A DNA stretch of 64,000 nucleotides from Angiostrongylus vasorum (GCA_018806985.1 JADANN010000370.1:1036001-1100000), one strand, 5' to 3'. Positions 1 through 11,867 are shown, counted from the first letter of the stretch. Notes: generated from the sequence alone by a model not told the origin. A program made the numbers and translations.

Positions 1-1990
1 AGAGTCTTTGAGTTCATGAAGATTTGTTAGCTGCTCTTCCTAAATTATATATAAAAAGGCGGCATATGTCTTCGCATATTATAAAGCAAAAACTAAAGAT
101 TCATGTGGTAAAGCAAAATCATCGTGATGACGAACATGTTCTTCAGTGTCAGAATGGGATCGTTAACGGGAGTCCAACAGTCACCAGAGTGATCAAAGAT
201 GAGAAGTCCGGTGGCGGCTCGGAGATGGGGGACTCTGTTTAGTAAATCTATGCCATGTTAAAGCCAGGCAGGCTATGCGTGACTGAATTCTCTTCAAAAA
301 TTGTACTATACCAAAAGTCTGGTGCTCTTCATGTTTTATGAGCGAATGAGGAAAAATGGGAATCCAATAAGAATAAATGGATATTTTACTCGTACGAGTT
401 CTAATAACTCGGTAATGAATGGAATTACTGATGATGCGTCGTAAAGCGATAATTCCCCAGGAATACGCCATGCATCCGATTGCATTCGTGTCATCGCAAA
501 GGATGACTAAGGCGCATTGAAGTACATAATGACTTACGGGGACTCGCCGTTATATTAAGTCAACGTTTTTTGTCTGCTCAAGCAGAGAATACTGATATTC
601 AGAAAAGTACATCCAAAAAAGATATAAAGAATGTAAACTTTACTAAAAACATATTTATTGCTCTTCAAAATTTCTTGCTGCATTGCATTGTCCAAATGAA
701 AGATAAACAATTGCGCTTTTACCAATCCCCGAGAAGAGCCACATCATCATTCGTAGCGTCGCAAAAACGTTTGAATGCGTATTTGAACCATACAACGAAC
801 TCAGGGATCGATCTATACATTCAGTTACTGTTTTTCTTGTCCTCTAAGGGAAAGTCTTGCAATAAGTTTCCTACTTAACAGGAATGCAGGGCCTGATTTT
901 TACAGGGTGCTGGGTCGAACTAATAACCACGTTAGAGTTTCAGGGGAACTAAGCATTGAGTTACACGGCTGAAAATTTATTAATGCAGAATTGAATTAAC
1001 TAATCGTCTAAGTTGGAGCGAATTGATCACATGTCTTTGAATCCTCTTGTAAATGAGCCAAAGTCCATACTAACATGTAATGAGAACGACGCTTACTCAC
1101 CATAATAAGGTTATGGAAAAAACGAGACAAAACGACTAGCAAGCAGACGAAGGACGAACTCTCGCTCATCGTCGTTCTTTGTGTACTGCTGGCATCAGAA
1201 TCTCATGCATTCCATCGTCACGACGCACCACGTTCAACAAAAACCTATACTACTGAGGTTACGGTACATCAAAAATTGAAACTATTCGACTGTAGAGAAT
1301 TTCATTATCGCTTCGGATGTGCTGCTATGAAAACTCATCTTCTTAGCAATTTCATTGCTTTTTGAACCAAACTCTACTGGCATTTTGTATTGCCTTGACG
1401 ACAAGTGTGCACTCTCCCCTCTCTCAGAACGCTTGTTCGTCAAAAATGCGCCAATGAAGTTTTTCATGTTTTCAGCAAAACAACAACCAACGTACGAACT
1501 GCTTACTAATGTGGAGGTCAACGTTTCAAAAATCTTTGCCATATTCACGGCCTTTATGAGGAAATTAGTGCTGAAAATTGAAGAACTCGAATGAAGATCG
1601 ATTTTCCACTGGGAATATGTGAAAAAACATTTCCAACCACTAACCGTATCTGAGAATTTCTGGATTGCCAAGCATTACGATTTTTATCAATATAAAAACG
1701 TCCGAAGCTGGCTTTTCGATAAATGACCATCATCTCTGAATCTCTGAATGGAAAGACCGATTTTCAACACACCTCGATACTGATGAATTCATATTACCTC
1801 TCTTTTTTTGAGCCGACACGGTTTCCTAACACCTGTTTTGATTTTTCGATGGCTAACGTTTCAATAACTTCTTCAGAGCTGTTTTCGTTTTTAACCCTCT
1901 TCACGATCGTACATCTTAATCTCAATGAACAACTCTAGCGCGCGACAATGGCACACGGTCCGATGAGCCACCCACGCGAAAGTGAGGCAG
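1..1990. other. No convincing gene or repeat
   Basis: AT-rich sequence with short open frames on both strands. The longest is 129 codons on the minus strand (1671 to 1282); a second frame is open opposite it (1355-1594). Neither shows a recognisable domain, signal peptide or flanking splice pattern, so I treat both as chance. Confidence 0.5.
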
Positions 1991-2004
1991 CAGTGAAAGA
2001 ATTG

Positions 2005-2368
2005 AACCTTTTGTATTGCAGTAACTATACAGTGCACAGGATTGACCAAAACTGCTTCTATTTCAACATTTTCACATAGATGCAAAACATTCCGATCACA
2101 TAACACCTTCATAACCCTTTGTAGTCAATTGATGGCTTGTCGAACACAGATTTTTATACCACGGCTAGTACATGGGTAGGCATTCTCAAATCATGCATGC
2201 AAAAAAGCCGTTTCAGAGAGTAGAATGGAATCGATGGGTATAGAAAGAAACATTAAGGGAACATATAAATACACCTCAACTATCACATAAGACCATGTGA
2301 ATGTCCGAAAAACACACATGAACAGAAGAACACGGCTGATATGCAGAAGTTAAAGATACATGGAAAAA
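2005..2368. repeat. R2 repeat, copy 1
   Basis: Diverged direct copy of 5000-5345. Shared blocks in the same order: TACAGTGCACAGGATTGAC, a TTTTCACNTAGATGCA block, AAATACACCTCA, and a CATGAACAGAAGAA block followed by AGAAGTTAAAGATA. Copy 1 has an insertion of about 80 bases in the middle. No open frame or tRNA-like promoter is visible. It is an interspersed repeat of unknown class. Confidence 0.6.
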
Positions 2369-2395
2369 CTTTACAAGAACTCAATCTTTATTAAC

Positions 2396-2612
2396 CGTGA
2401 TTAGAGGTGATTGAATGCATTTTCAGATATACAATGACTCAAGCTAGCCCACCGATGCATTGAGTCAGTGCTGCTATGCTCTTGGAAAGGTCTGGCATCC
2501 TTGCCGACCACGGATGAATGGAAGGTTTGGTTAACCCTGAGCGCGGGATCGAAGCAAAACCACATGCGTACCACAGTGGACCTCCAACGATTGCGCTGCA
2601 CGGGTCTCCATC
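2396..2612 (-). repeat. SINE-T copy, degraded
   Basis: Reverse-strand copy of the tRNA-derived SINE-T family. It keeps GAGGTGATTGAATGCAT, the GTGCTGCTAT block and a degraded box B (GCGGGATCGAAG on the plus strand). The box A end is the most decayed. Confidence 0.7.
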
Positions 2613-3295
2613 CGGATCAACCGTGTTACTGAGTAATGCACTCACTATTTATGAAGCTGGGTCGCGTTCTACAATTACACAGAATAAAAATAACCCATTA
2701 GCTCGATTTAGCAGAAGAACGTCAAACTGCGCATGACCAGGATTAGTTGAGATCTATGCTTCGATACCATGCGTAGTCCACCTTACGAGATGTTCCGACT
2801 ATTATGCAACTTCCACTTGACTGGTATTTTGTCGAATTGACACGACTTTCTTCTTGGAATGCAAAAACAGCCGAGTCAGATCGCTTCAGAGTTGTCACCA
2901 CAGGTATTCAACGACGACGCATATGAACAAGAGACTGCTTGTCCGAGCGGTTGTTTTCAGCTTTTCTCCACGATTATGGTGAATACTAGAATAGGTCTAT
3001 CTTTACATTTTTGTTATCTTAATACTACGCGAGCTACAGGGATCTTGCAATATAAACGAATGCTCACTTAAACATTTGCGCGGCTGGAATCCATATTTTT
3101 TGTTTGCATAACACTTGTTTCACTTATTTCGTTGACTTTCAACCGTAATCCATGGGAAGTGTTGTGTTTCATGAGTCGGACTATGCCTTGAGGATTTGTC
3201 GTAATATATCTTCACGAATATGTGGTAGTAAGTGATCCATGTCGTCAATATCAGCTTAACACTAAAAAACATCTTTTATTACAACGGAAGGGAGA
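2613..3295. other. No gene or repeat recognised
   Basis: Only short stop-interrupted frames on both strands; the longest, about 70 codons at 2859-3071, has no recognisable motif. No copy of the repeat families defined elsewhere in the window was seen. Confidence 0.4.
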
Positions 3296-3512
3296 TTAAT
3301 AAAAGATAGAGAAAGAGTGAAGAAGAGAAGAAGAAAGGGAAAGAAAGATGGAGAAATGGAACGAGAAAAAAGAGAGAAAAAGGAACAGAGATAGCTTAGA
3401 TACATAGATAGCTTAGATAGGTAGCTTAGATAGATAGATTAGATAGATAGATTAGAATTAGATAGATTAGATAGATTAGATAGATTAGATAGATTAGATA
3501 GATAGACAGAGA
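3296..3512. repeat. Purine-rich tract and (TAGAT/TAGA)n microsatellite
   Basis: A GAAA-rich purine run (3296-3390) passes into alternating GATAGATTA units (3398-3510). It is a simple repeat directly upstream of the family S copy. Confidence 0.9.
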
Positions 3513-3552
3513 GGGAGAGAACATGGGCTAATTTATAAGGAACATTTGGAAG

Positions 3553-3938
3553 CACCTCCAAGCGGTTTACCACCTCTTCGTGACTGGGAAGTTTTCTAGG
3601 TGTCGAGCTGCGATGTAGGGAGGTGGTTCATTCCCCCCAGCAAGGTCTCCTAAGTCGAGAAGGAGTCCAGCGTTTCCATCAGGAAGGCTAGCTAAGAGTA
3701 AACCAGTACCAGGATCCACTGCTGTTCTGGTATCAAACCAGTTGCATGGTGGTAAATCTCCCTTTGACTCCACAAGGGCGGCGACTACCTGTAGAGGTGA
3801 CGACCTGGGGCAGACTTTGGCTAGGCTACCAACTAAAGAGAACCACAATGGCTAAACCAACAAAGCACCGAGAAAAGGAAATTATCCTGGGGCCCGCACA
3901 ACCAGTGAGGACGAGCCATCCAAGTATCCAAGTGAGTA
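3553..3938 (+). repeat. Family S retroposon, copy 1
   Basis: Aligns end to end with 14173-14574 and 30653-31052: start CCTCCAAGCGGTTTACC, internal GGAGTCCAGCGTTTCCATCA, a GCATGGTGGTAAATCTCC block, an ATGGCTAAACCAACAAA block, and a tail rich in AAGT/GTAAG. There is no long open frame. The tail and the target-site duplication of the 30.65 kb copy point to LINE-driven retroposition. Confidence 0.75.
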
Positions 3939-4384
3939 AGAAGTCAGTCTACCACAATTACTATAATACAACAAAAAGTACAAAACGAGTTAATCATTCC
4001 GGAAAAAGTAAACTCTAAACTTACAAATTTCCCAGAAATGGACGGAAAAAAAGTTGTACGACTTGAACTCATCGAGACAACACACCCGAAGACATCTGGT
4101 CGAGAAAGCGAAGAGCGAAAGAGCACGAAATTGACGAAGACGTAGACAGAGCAATCGCGAATGAAATAGTAGGATTGAAGCGCAGACGTCGACGGAAGGC
4201 GACCAGCAATTGGTCAAAACGTCAGAATTTCAGTTTTCCGTTCATCTCAAAGTCAACAACTGGGCCAATTTTTCTTGTGTAATCACATATTATCCGAACT
4301 GCAAAAAGCATAAGCCTGGTGTAATAAAACCTTATTTATTAAACAAGAATGAGAAGTTCTTCTGGATATTTTGCTTATCATGCA

Positions 4385-4672
4385 ACGGTGTAGTGTGTAG
4401 CGCAGTGGTAGGTGGCGCCCTGGAATACGCATAGGATCGATCCCCCGCGCACCAGATTCACCAATCCCTCCATCACTCCAGGTTCAGAAAATTGGTACAA
4501 GACTTGTCTGGGAGGATAGCAGCACTGGGTCGATACAGCGGTAGGCCACTGCAAATCATTGTGAAGGCTAGATATGCATTCAATCACCTCGAACGATGCT
4601 TGATGGAGTGGAATGCATGGCGCATCCATCAAGGAATGATCAACGTCGAGAGCTTTATCTGTACCCTTTACC
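4385..4672 (+). repeat. SINE-T copy, nearly full length
   Basis: tRNA-like head: box A-like GTAGCGCAGTGGTAGGTGGC and box B-like GGATCGATCCC about 35 bases downstream. The family body follows (TTGGTACAAGACTTGTCTGG, GGTAGGCCACTGCAAATCAT) and the 3' end GAGAGCTTTATC plus CCCTTT runs. Internal RNA polymerase III promoter elements are inferred from spacing and similarity. Confidence 0.8.
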
Positions 4673-4734
4673 CTTAGACAATGGCCGCCGTCACACATTG
4701 ATTTTAATGCATTCGCCTTGCAAAAAATTGTGTA

Positions 4735-4995
4735 TATCATACCCTACCGCGAAAAAATGATAATAGCAGCAAATAAAGGATTAACGTGATGATTTCGTCT
4801 ACAGCTTCAGCTTAAATGGGTTCAATGCTGACTTGTTCTCCCCAGATCAATCCAACTGACAGGTAGTTGCTGACGGTATCTTTAGGTAGAAAACTAGCAG
4901 AGAAGGGTAAAGTAAGGGTCTTAGTTGCGCAGTGTGTAATGCGCGAGTCCCCAGAAAGGGTAATCGTGTTCGATATGGCCTGGGGTCCAAGCGTA
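4735..4995 (+). repeat. SINE-H tail followed by a diverged SINE-H copy
   Basis: 4735-4785 is a lone SINE-H 3' tail (CATACCCTACCGCGAAAAAA then GCAGCAAATAAA). 4790-4995 is the leader and tRNA-like core of a second copy: CTACAGCTTCAGCTTAAATG, CCCCAGATCAATCC, and a box B-like GTGTTCGATATGG near 4967. It joins the R2 repeat directly. Confidence 0.6.
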
Positions 4996-4999
4996 CCCT

Positions 5000-5345
5000 T
5001 TGCATTGTAGTAACTCTACAGTGCACAGGATTGACTAAAACTGCCTCTCTTTAAATATTTTCACTTAGATGCATCCTCTGCTGTACTTGCAAAAAGGCGT
5101 TTCCGAGGGTAGAAAGGGGGTCAGTGGATATAGAAAAAAATGTTGAAGAAACAGAGAAATACACCTCAGCTATCATACCAGGCCATGTGAAGCTAACAAC
5201 ATTATAGTTGGATAACGAATGAATTTTTATTTTTATCACGCACAAAAGTCAAATCATTCACATGAAATGTCCGAAAACAAACATGAACAGAAGAATATGG
5301 CCGAAATGTAGAAGTTAAAGATATATGGATAGAAATCCATCAATG
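5000..5345. repeat. R2 repeat, copy 2
   Basis: Direct copy of 2005-2368 with the same ordered blocks (CTACAGTGCACAGGATTGAC at its start, AAATACACCTCAGCTATCAT, AAAGATATATGG at its end). Divergence is substantial, so the pair is old. Confidence 0.6.
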
Positions 5346-6566
5346 GAACAATAATCTCAAGAAACCAGAGAGATCGTGCCTCTTCCACATACTTACCGAC
5401 CGTACATCTTCGTTTCAACGCGTATCTCAGTTACGCACCAATGACATGCGGTTGTGACAAGGTTAAAACGTGGGGCCGACCGTATGTGGTTCAGATATAA
5501 TGGTGCAGCCTAATTTTGAACATGCATAATAAAAATAAAGAGTAAACTTCTCCGGTTGATCAATTCCAGGCCTCCTAAGCAAAAGGAATTATAACGAAAA
5601 CTGTTCCACCAACTCTGTAAAAAGTACTCTCGTGTGTTCCGATATGACAGTTCCAAACCGCTCGAATCCTTTTCGGATCTAATCGTGGTCGACGACGAAA
5701 TCGATCTAAAAGAGCTCCCATTCCGACTACTTTGCTTCTTCTCTCCCAGTGTTCACTGGAACGACAGAACTAATAAAATATAGATGACAAAGGACTTCTT
5801 CATGCCTTTTAGACGAAATTATTACATTAGTATGAAGTCGAGTCAGATGTAAGGTTTACTTTCATCATTTCCTTTCACTTCTTTATTCAGGAAACTCTAT
5901 AAAAACTGTCATATGTCGCCATGCATTCCTTAGAGATAACAATGTTAAAGTAATTGGGCAAAGCTCTGGATCGAAACAGCTGTGTAGATAATAACAATAT
6001 TTAGAAGCCACCAATGAATTTCGAGTAGGAAACATCTAAAACGTCACAAATAACGCTTTCATAAACATTGTTTCATCAAAAGTTTTATGAATGCCACTTA
6101 TGAAATGTAGGTAATTGTAATCAGTTGGAAGCTATCGAATTCAACGCTTTTCAAAGGCTCTCTTTTGTATCTGTCACTTTAGTCAATCTAAGATATCAAA
6201 GGTGTTACAATGGAAGAAAAAGGAGGTAGTCGTTATGAAGAAACAAACGCCATAAAGTTCTCTGCAAATTGCCAGCGGCCGCCATGTCATCAAGAAGTCT
6301 GAAAATCAAAACTGGCATATAGCCAAATGGAACCACAAATCACGGAAAGCATGTTCTGAATAGTAAGAATCCCGATCATAACGGATACCTTTTACGAAAG
6401 GGATGAAGAAAGAAGACATGACTCCTTAGTGAAAGGTAAAGGAAAAGGATAAAAAGAATTTCTGAAAATGCAAAGGTGATATTCACAGTGGCTGTCAATG
6501 TTATCTAGCTAATACTTGTTTCTTTGTGGTTCATATGGAATCCGATGAAAGATTGTCTATAAAAGT
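5346..6566. other. No gene seen
   Basis: No open frame with splice support and no family repeat noticed. Confidence 0.4.
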
Positions 6567-6726
6567 AACTAAGGAATAAAAGATGAAGCTCTCGGCGTTG
6601 ACCAACGGTCACTACGACGCGGCGGGAATAGAAGTTTTGGTTTGCTTTTGGGCGTGGGATCGAACAAGCGATCGATCCATTGTGCGTTGCAGAACACCCA
6701 TAACCACTGAGCCACATGCGCTCCTA
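6567..6726 (-). repeat. Short tRNA-like SINE, SINE-T relative
   Basis: On the minus strand it reads GGAGCGCATGTGGCTCAGTG (box A-like) and then TGTTCGATCCCA (box B-like). It then jumps to the SINE-T 3' end (GGTCAACGCCGAGAGCTTCA) without the usual body. Either the body is deleted or this is a short subfamily with the same 3' end. Confidence 0.6.
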
Positions 6727-7875
6727 AAAGTAACTGGACGATTAACTAGCTATGAAGTCAGTCGCACGAATAAACAGCTGCGAACACTCAACCCGAATCA
6801 TTGCGGGTTCTGAAGAAGACAGTTGAAGTTGAAAGGTTAAACGCTAAACCGCCTCCCATATACTTCCCTGTCGCTTTCATTCATATCGTTCTCCTGTAGC
6901 GTTGTCGTCGTTGTATGCAGTTCTTTCGATATTGTTGTTGACTTCCAGCAGCGGTTAACAACGCTGACATCTGCCACTACGTCAGAGTTTTCCATTAACC
7001 ATAGAGTCCGTCGAATGCTCCAAAAAATGGAGAAATTTAAGCGAAGAGCTTCGCACAAGATACTCTTATCACACGCTACTTCTACTTTTCATCATGATTC
7101 GATTTCCAATCTGTTCCCGCAGTTGATATTTGGTTCGTAGTGGAATCAACTGGGACGAGGTCATGGTGTCTGGTATGCACTAGCTACCGAAGAGTAGCTT
7201 CGCTTTCGTTAGAAACCCTAAATTTCCTAGTTGATTTCTCAGGACAGCTGCTTTTCTGAAGCAGACTTCGATTACCTTTTGGTCCGCTCTAAAAATGGGA
7301 ATTTGCAAATTACTAAAAATTTACTGGAACTGTCGGGTATGAAGCACCTTTTGCAAAAATATGTATAAAAGTAAAAATTAAATTTTTTCAAAAGGAAATA
7401 TAAACATGTGGTTTGATTTGAAGCACTTCGTAAACCACTACGACTGGATGAAACCTAGAGCACGACCATCGTCATCATGAAAATAAACGTAAGCAACGAG
7501 GTCGAAACGCCTGGTCGTGAATTTATTCCGGTCTGAAGCCGCTTATTAACATGTAACATTTAGCACTTGTTTTTTCGACAGCTACGGTAATTTCTGGATC
7601 AACCTTTGAGCTGAACTGATTTATAGAAAACACCTTTCTGTACTGCGGCGAGGGATGTGACATGAAGAATAGTGCATAGCTTTCTATAGAAAATTTTTCA
7701 ATCATAGCTCTCTGAGAGACCAAATTTTTCCAAAAAAAAATTGAATTTTTTAAAAATTGTGACTTAGGCATTGCTTACTTTGGGAAAAAGCAGACATTAG
7801 GAAAGACAATACTGTCGAATGATGGGCGGAATCTCTTTTTTTGAATTTCCTTTTGAAATACGACTCTCGTCCTGG
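6727..7875. other. No gene seen
   Basis: Only short frames interrupted by stops on both strands. No recognised repeat. Confidence 0.4.
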
Positions 7876-8130
7876 ATAATAAAGGATGAAGAATAAACCT
7901 CTCGACCTTGATCAATCCCTGGGGGATGCGCCCATGCACTCGCCTTCATTAAGTATCACTTGGAGGTGATTGAATGCATATCTGGCCTTTACGACTCGCG
8001 GTACCCTGCCGATTTATGGAGCCGGGTCCCCGGAGGGATGGAAAGGTTGGTGAGCCGTGGACGAAGGGATCGATTCCACGTGCGTGTTGCAGGGCGCATC
8101 CGACCACTGCGCCACACGCACCCTTTTCGG
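7876..8130 (-). repeat. SINE-T copy
   Basis: Reverse-strand full-length member. It has GGAGGTGATTGAATGCATAT, a GCCGGGTCCCCGGAGGGATG block, box B as GGGATCGATTCC and box A near CCACTGCGCCACACGC (plus-strand readings). It ends about 80 bases before the start codon of the next gene and could supply promoter sequence, though nothing here proves that. Confidence 0.8.
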
Positions 8131-8212
8131 CGTACAAACAACGAGAAAATGCTTCTCACGGACTCCATAAAGTCGGAATTCCACCTTGGCAAAATAAGAT
8201 AATTTGTTTCTT

Positions 8213-9075
8213 ATGGGCGAAAATATGTGGATCCTATTAGTGTTTGCTTCAGTGTATTACATTATTTCACTCATTAACAGAACTCATCACGAGATGAAAT
8301 ATGTTAATTTAAACCTAGACAAGCCTATTGGTTCTACATCACATGCATCGAAATCAACGCATTTAAAGAAGTATACGTTGAGGTCATCTATTATTCTGGT
8401 TGTGTTCAACAATTTAACTTTCTCGTGACTTGATAACCACAATTTTAAGAGCGGATAAAATTTTTTCCCTCTAGTGCCACTGCCTGCTCAGTGCTTTTTG
8501 GATGTCGTGTTTCGTTTTTGTCATCCTAGTTGTTTTATGCTACTTCAGATCTTTTCTTTCTTGCGTTGCGTGATACTGACGAGCTTCACAAACTGACAAA
8601 CATTCGACAGTTCATCGATCTCAGACGACCAATGAAGTAATGAATGTCGGGATTCCGGATAGCTTTATTGTGGAGGATTTTGAAATCAAACAAACATTGG
8701 CTGCTGTGCTCATCAATTGCAAGGTAATTAGTTGAGCCTTCTTTTCATCGTTTCCATTTAAATTCCTTAGCTGCGATGGATTTTTTAATTGCTTTTACAT
8801 CTATTCTTCGTCAATAGCTATTCTACCTCCCTGTTTATATTTCGATTTCATCAACTGGTTTTTCTTCCGGCATGGTGTTGTAGATAAAATTAAGTCTTTT
8901 GTAATGTTTTCATAATCAGACTGTTTGGTTTTTTGAGGATCATGGTGAAGATAACGCAGGTCGTATAGCTAGACTCGTTAGCGATACGAATGTTGTGCTA
9001 ACCTGGTTTGCGTCGAACGGATTATCTAGCATGGCTGCTCTCGATTCCGAGGGATATTATTCAATTCCTCACTAA
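8213..9075 (+). CDS. Putative small single-pass membrane protein, three exons
   Basis: Proposed exons 8213-8330, 8611-8723 and 8920-9075, stop TAA 9073-9075. Both splice phases agree (phase 1, then phase 0), with a TTCGACAG acceptor, an AAG/GTAATT donor and a CATAATCAG acceptor. Exon 1 has a hydrophobic stretch (MWILLVFASVYYIISLI) typical of a signal anchor. The remainder, about 90 residues, is soluble, includes TVWFFEDHGEDN and ends SEGYYSIPH. The final two exons are the firm part. The first exon and its ATTG/GTTCTA donor are less sure, and 8225 is an alternative ATG. I do not recognise the family. A type II membrane protein is possible. Confidence 0.45.
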
Positions 9076-9089
9076 ATTGAGCGGAGTAT

Positions 9090-9168
9090 GAATGTTACAT
9101 ATAAATATATACATACATAGACATACACATATATATATATACATATATACACATATATATATCAACGG
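9090..9168. repeat. TA/TACA microsatellite
   Basis: Alternating TATACATA, ACATA and (TA)n runs just downstream of the stop codon of the preceding gene. Confidence 0.9.
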
Positions 9169-9169
9169 A

Positions 9170-9814
9170 GGTCCCTCATATGAGGAATCTCGAGCCGGTT
9201 AGTCGCGAGGCTACGTGGCGCGTCTCCAGGTGGTGGATAGGGGGTTTAATCGCGGACCAAAACCGACCGTATGTTTCTCTGAGACGCAGATGGATCCAGG
9301 GGGATGGACTCCCTGTTTCTGCTGCGCCGATTTGGCACATACATTCTGTATTCAAGAGGCGTATTCATGCACGCTTTTGTGGGTGCGTTCAAGTTTAGGC
9401 GGATTGCATTCTACGAGTCAATTCGGGCAAAAGCCTGCAATCAAGTGACAGGAAAATATATGGGAGTCAGTTAAGAGTCGCCTCCAACAAATAGGCTCCA
9501 TGTCCACTCCTGGACAGACTGGCAAGCTACCCGTGAGTATACCCACCACCCACGTTCAGAGCGCAGCAAGTTATACGTGGGTATCAAAAAAGCTAAAAAC
9601 AGTAGAAGAAACGGGCCTCATTCCCCTGACCCCGAAAGAGCCCACAATTCGGCAGCGATGGGCAGGACGAGTACGGAGAGGCTGCTAAAATCTCAGGGCC
9701 AATGGAAGCTGCCTGTATCGCGAAGAACTACGGAGACTATCTGTAGCTACAGTGCACGTACACTTGTATCCGCGTTCTCGATGAAAGATTTGATCATGCA
9801 AGCGAGAAAAATGA
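9170..9814 (+). mobile_element. RTE-A LINE, 5' fragment only
   Basis: Matches the 5' end of the minus-strand RTE-A copy (44397 down to about 43780). Both share the leader with encoded [18 protein letters not shown] residues, the GGAGGCGACTCC-type block, and the start of the endonuclease domain (here YSARTLVSAFSMKDLIMQAR; YNARTLASESSIEDLLMQAR in the other copy). Similarity stops abruptly near 9814, where the GC-rich island begins. Keeping the 5' end and losing the 3' end is opposite to ordinary LINE truncation, so a later break or insertion is implied. Confidence 0.75.
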
Positions 9815-10765
9815 GGCTTGGACTTAGGTTTAGCCCGAGTTTCGACTAACCGGCGGCTTTTCGAGATTTCGGCATTTTTGGGGGTTTCCGGCGACTTTTC
9901 GGGACTTCGGCATTTTTGGTGGTTTGGGGGGACTTTTCGAGGTTCCGGCGTTTTTAGCGTTTTTGCGCTTTTTCCATTTTGCGCGTTTTTTTTTGCGTTT
10001 TTTGAGGCTTCGGCTACTTTAGTGGGTTTTCGACGAGTAGATGAAATCGCGCGTCTTTGTCGCCACGTGCGACTTCTCCTCCCCCTAAGGCTCAGGCCAC
10101 GGCTTCGTTCAACGTTTTGCCGTGTTTTTCCCTTGTTTCGGCGATTTTCCGACTCACAGCCGGAAACTCGTCTGCGCCGCGACCGATACAAGTGACAGCC
10201 AGCTGGAAATACCGTCGGCGCGGCGGCGTGGGTTTTTGCAGGTGTGCGTGACTATTCGACAGCCGGCTGGGAATAGCGAAAATCGCGTTTTCGGGCGATT
10301 TCTGGCGCGGGGCGGACAACTCGTCCACTTCGAGTGGACGCGCGTTTTTTGCGTTTTTCTCGCTTAAAACGCATTTTTGAGGGGATTTCCTGGCGCGGAA
10401 CCTCCCTCCCCGCCTCAAATCCCATCAAATTCCACTTCCACAACTTACCCCCAACCGCGAGCTTCGCCCGTTCTGCCCACCTCCTCGCCCCTCCCCCCCC
10501 AGAACACCCCTCCTCACCTTTCCCCTCACTCCTCCTCGGTCCATAAGATAGTTTTTTCGGCAGCCTCGTTCGTTGCCGCGGCTACCGTAGCCGTCAGCTC
10601 GTGCGGCCGGCGACTTTTTGAGGTTTCGGGCGGACTAATTCCTTGCCGCGGCCACCGTAACCGTCGACGCGTTTTTTTGCCTTTTCGGGGGTTTCGGCCA
10701 CTTTTTGAGGTTTTGGCGAGTTACGTTAGTAGTGACAGCCGGGTGGAAATAGCGTCGGCTTAAGC
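9815..10765. repeat. GC-rich repetitive island
   Basis: Base composition rises sharply above the AT-rich surroundings. The left half holds degenerate units of roughly 37 bases containing CTTTTCGGGACTTCGGCATT. The right half repeats a CCGGCGACTTTTTGAGGTTT unit and a TGACAGCC(A/G)G(C/G)TGGAAATA unit (near 10193, 10258 and 10733). Open frames on both strands translate to low-complexity Arg/Phe/Pro-rich peptides, so I do not call a gene. The ending AGCCTTAGCCTTAGGG resembles but does not equal the nematode telomere unit TTAGGC. Confidence 0.65.
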
Positions 10766-10794
10766 TTAGCCTTAGCCTTAGGGTTGATGATAAC

Positions 10795-11005
10795 ACCTGT
10801 AAAGCACGGCTGAGAGAAAAGCGAAACTAAAGACCGGTATGGTGTGGTAGTGAACACCTTAGCCCCCGGAAAGAGTAAAAGCGTATTAGATGCACACCGC
10901 AAACACCTACGGTCCGGAGTTTTGCAAATATCTCAGCACGGTAATGGGTATATTTCACATCATACCTTGCCATAGAAAGAATAGGCAATAAATAAAAAAA
11001 GTGAC
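10795..11005 (+). repeat. SINE-H copy, 5' shortened
   Basis: Has GCACACCGCAAACACCTACG, GGAGTTTTGCAAATATCTCA, the ATATTTCACATCATACCTTGCC tail start and GGCAATAAATAAA at the end. The leader is mostly missing. Confidence 0.75.
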
Positions 11006-11720
11006 TGCATTATGATTGGAATAGGGTTAAAAAAATAGCTAGCTCAACAGACCAGAGAACAGCTGATCTATCGTTTCCTCGATGATACGGTCTAGAAGAA
11101 GTTAATCGTCCATATTTTTCAAGACCTGCAACAACTTTCTCTTCAACCCGACTTCCAGCTTCATCCATGAATAGGCTGACTCCACTTCCTATGTTGTTCC
11201 TAATTTACTTGTAGAATAGACATCATTATGAATAAGATATAACATATGGGTTTCAGCAAAGTTGCAAAGTTGAATGTAAAAAAAATAAAGTGATTGATTG
11301 AAAGACTACGACTGTTAGAATAAAATGTAAGCTCATACACAATATTGGGTTACTCGAACAAAGTTCATTTTTAATAGAATCATTAGTTAAACAAATAAGA
11401 AGTGATTAATTAGAAAAGGATCTTCTAAAGAATTCCTATTATGTATCCCATTCTGCCGAATATTCATCTGAAGCTTGTGACCATCGAATGATTGCAATGA
11501 TGTCCGTCTCTGAGTTAATCATCGAGCTTGCTTCAACACATTACGGAGACTTTCATACTCTGTTTAGTTTGTTAACAACAAGATTTCTTCTATTATGGGC
11601 GACGGTTTGTTGGTTTCGTTATATCCAGAGTCTCGAAAGGTCAAATTGATATCCTGTATACTCAGCCGCGTACTTTCCACCTTAGCGAAAAAACAAAAGC
11701 CAGACAGCAAATCCAGTTAC
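11006..11720. other. No resolved gene
   Basis: A 52-codon minus-strand frame (about 11168 down to 11012, starting MDEAGSRVEEKVVAGLEKYG) has protein-like composition but lacks matching splice phases to the candidate exon at 11721-11867. Confidence 0.3.
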
Positions 11721-11867
11721 CTCAGAACCACACATTCTCCGTAGTCGCATGTCGATGTTGTTTGAAACGTCAGTCTCGTTGTCGAGACATCTTTGTTTAC
11801 CACCATCGATTGATTGGTCACTCAGATCGCTCACTTCTTTTCCTGTTCTTTCGTTATTGGTCAGCAT
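11721..11867 (-). CDS. Candidate exon, unrecognised protein
   Basis: An ATG-initiated 49-codon stretch (begins MLTNNERTGKEVSDLSDQSI) ends at a TCTGAG/GTAACT donor in phase 0. Composition is acidic and Ser/Asp-rich, protein-like rather than random. No downstream exon could be joined with confidence. It lies opposite the 5' flank of the plus-strand gene starting near 11965. It may be chance. Confidence 0.2.

Noticed and set aside
1282..1671. 129-codon minus-strand frame as a gene
   Set aside because: No motif, no splice context, and an 80-codon frame is open on the opposite strand.
2005..5345. CRISPR-like or regularly spaced repeats
   Set aside because: Only two long diverged copies, no short repeat-spacer array anywhere in the window.
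9685..10418. Open frames of 100-170 codons on both strands in the GC-rich island
   Set aside because: Low-complexity Arg/Pro/Phe-rich translations, open on both strands because stop codons are rare in GC-rich sequence.
10740..10790. Possible telomere-type repeat (TTAGCCTTAGCCTTAGGG)
   Set aside because: The nematode telomere unit is TTAGGC (reverse GCCTAA). The unit here is TTAGCC, with only about two repeats.
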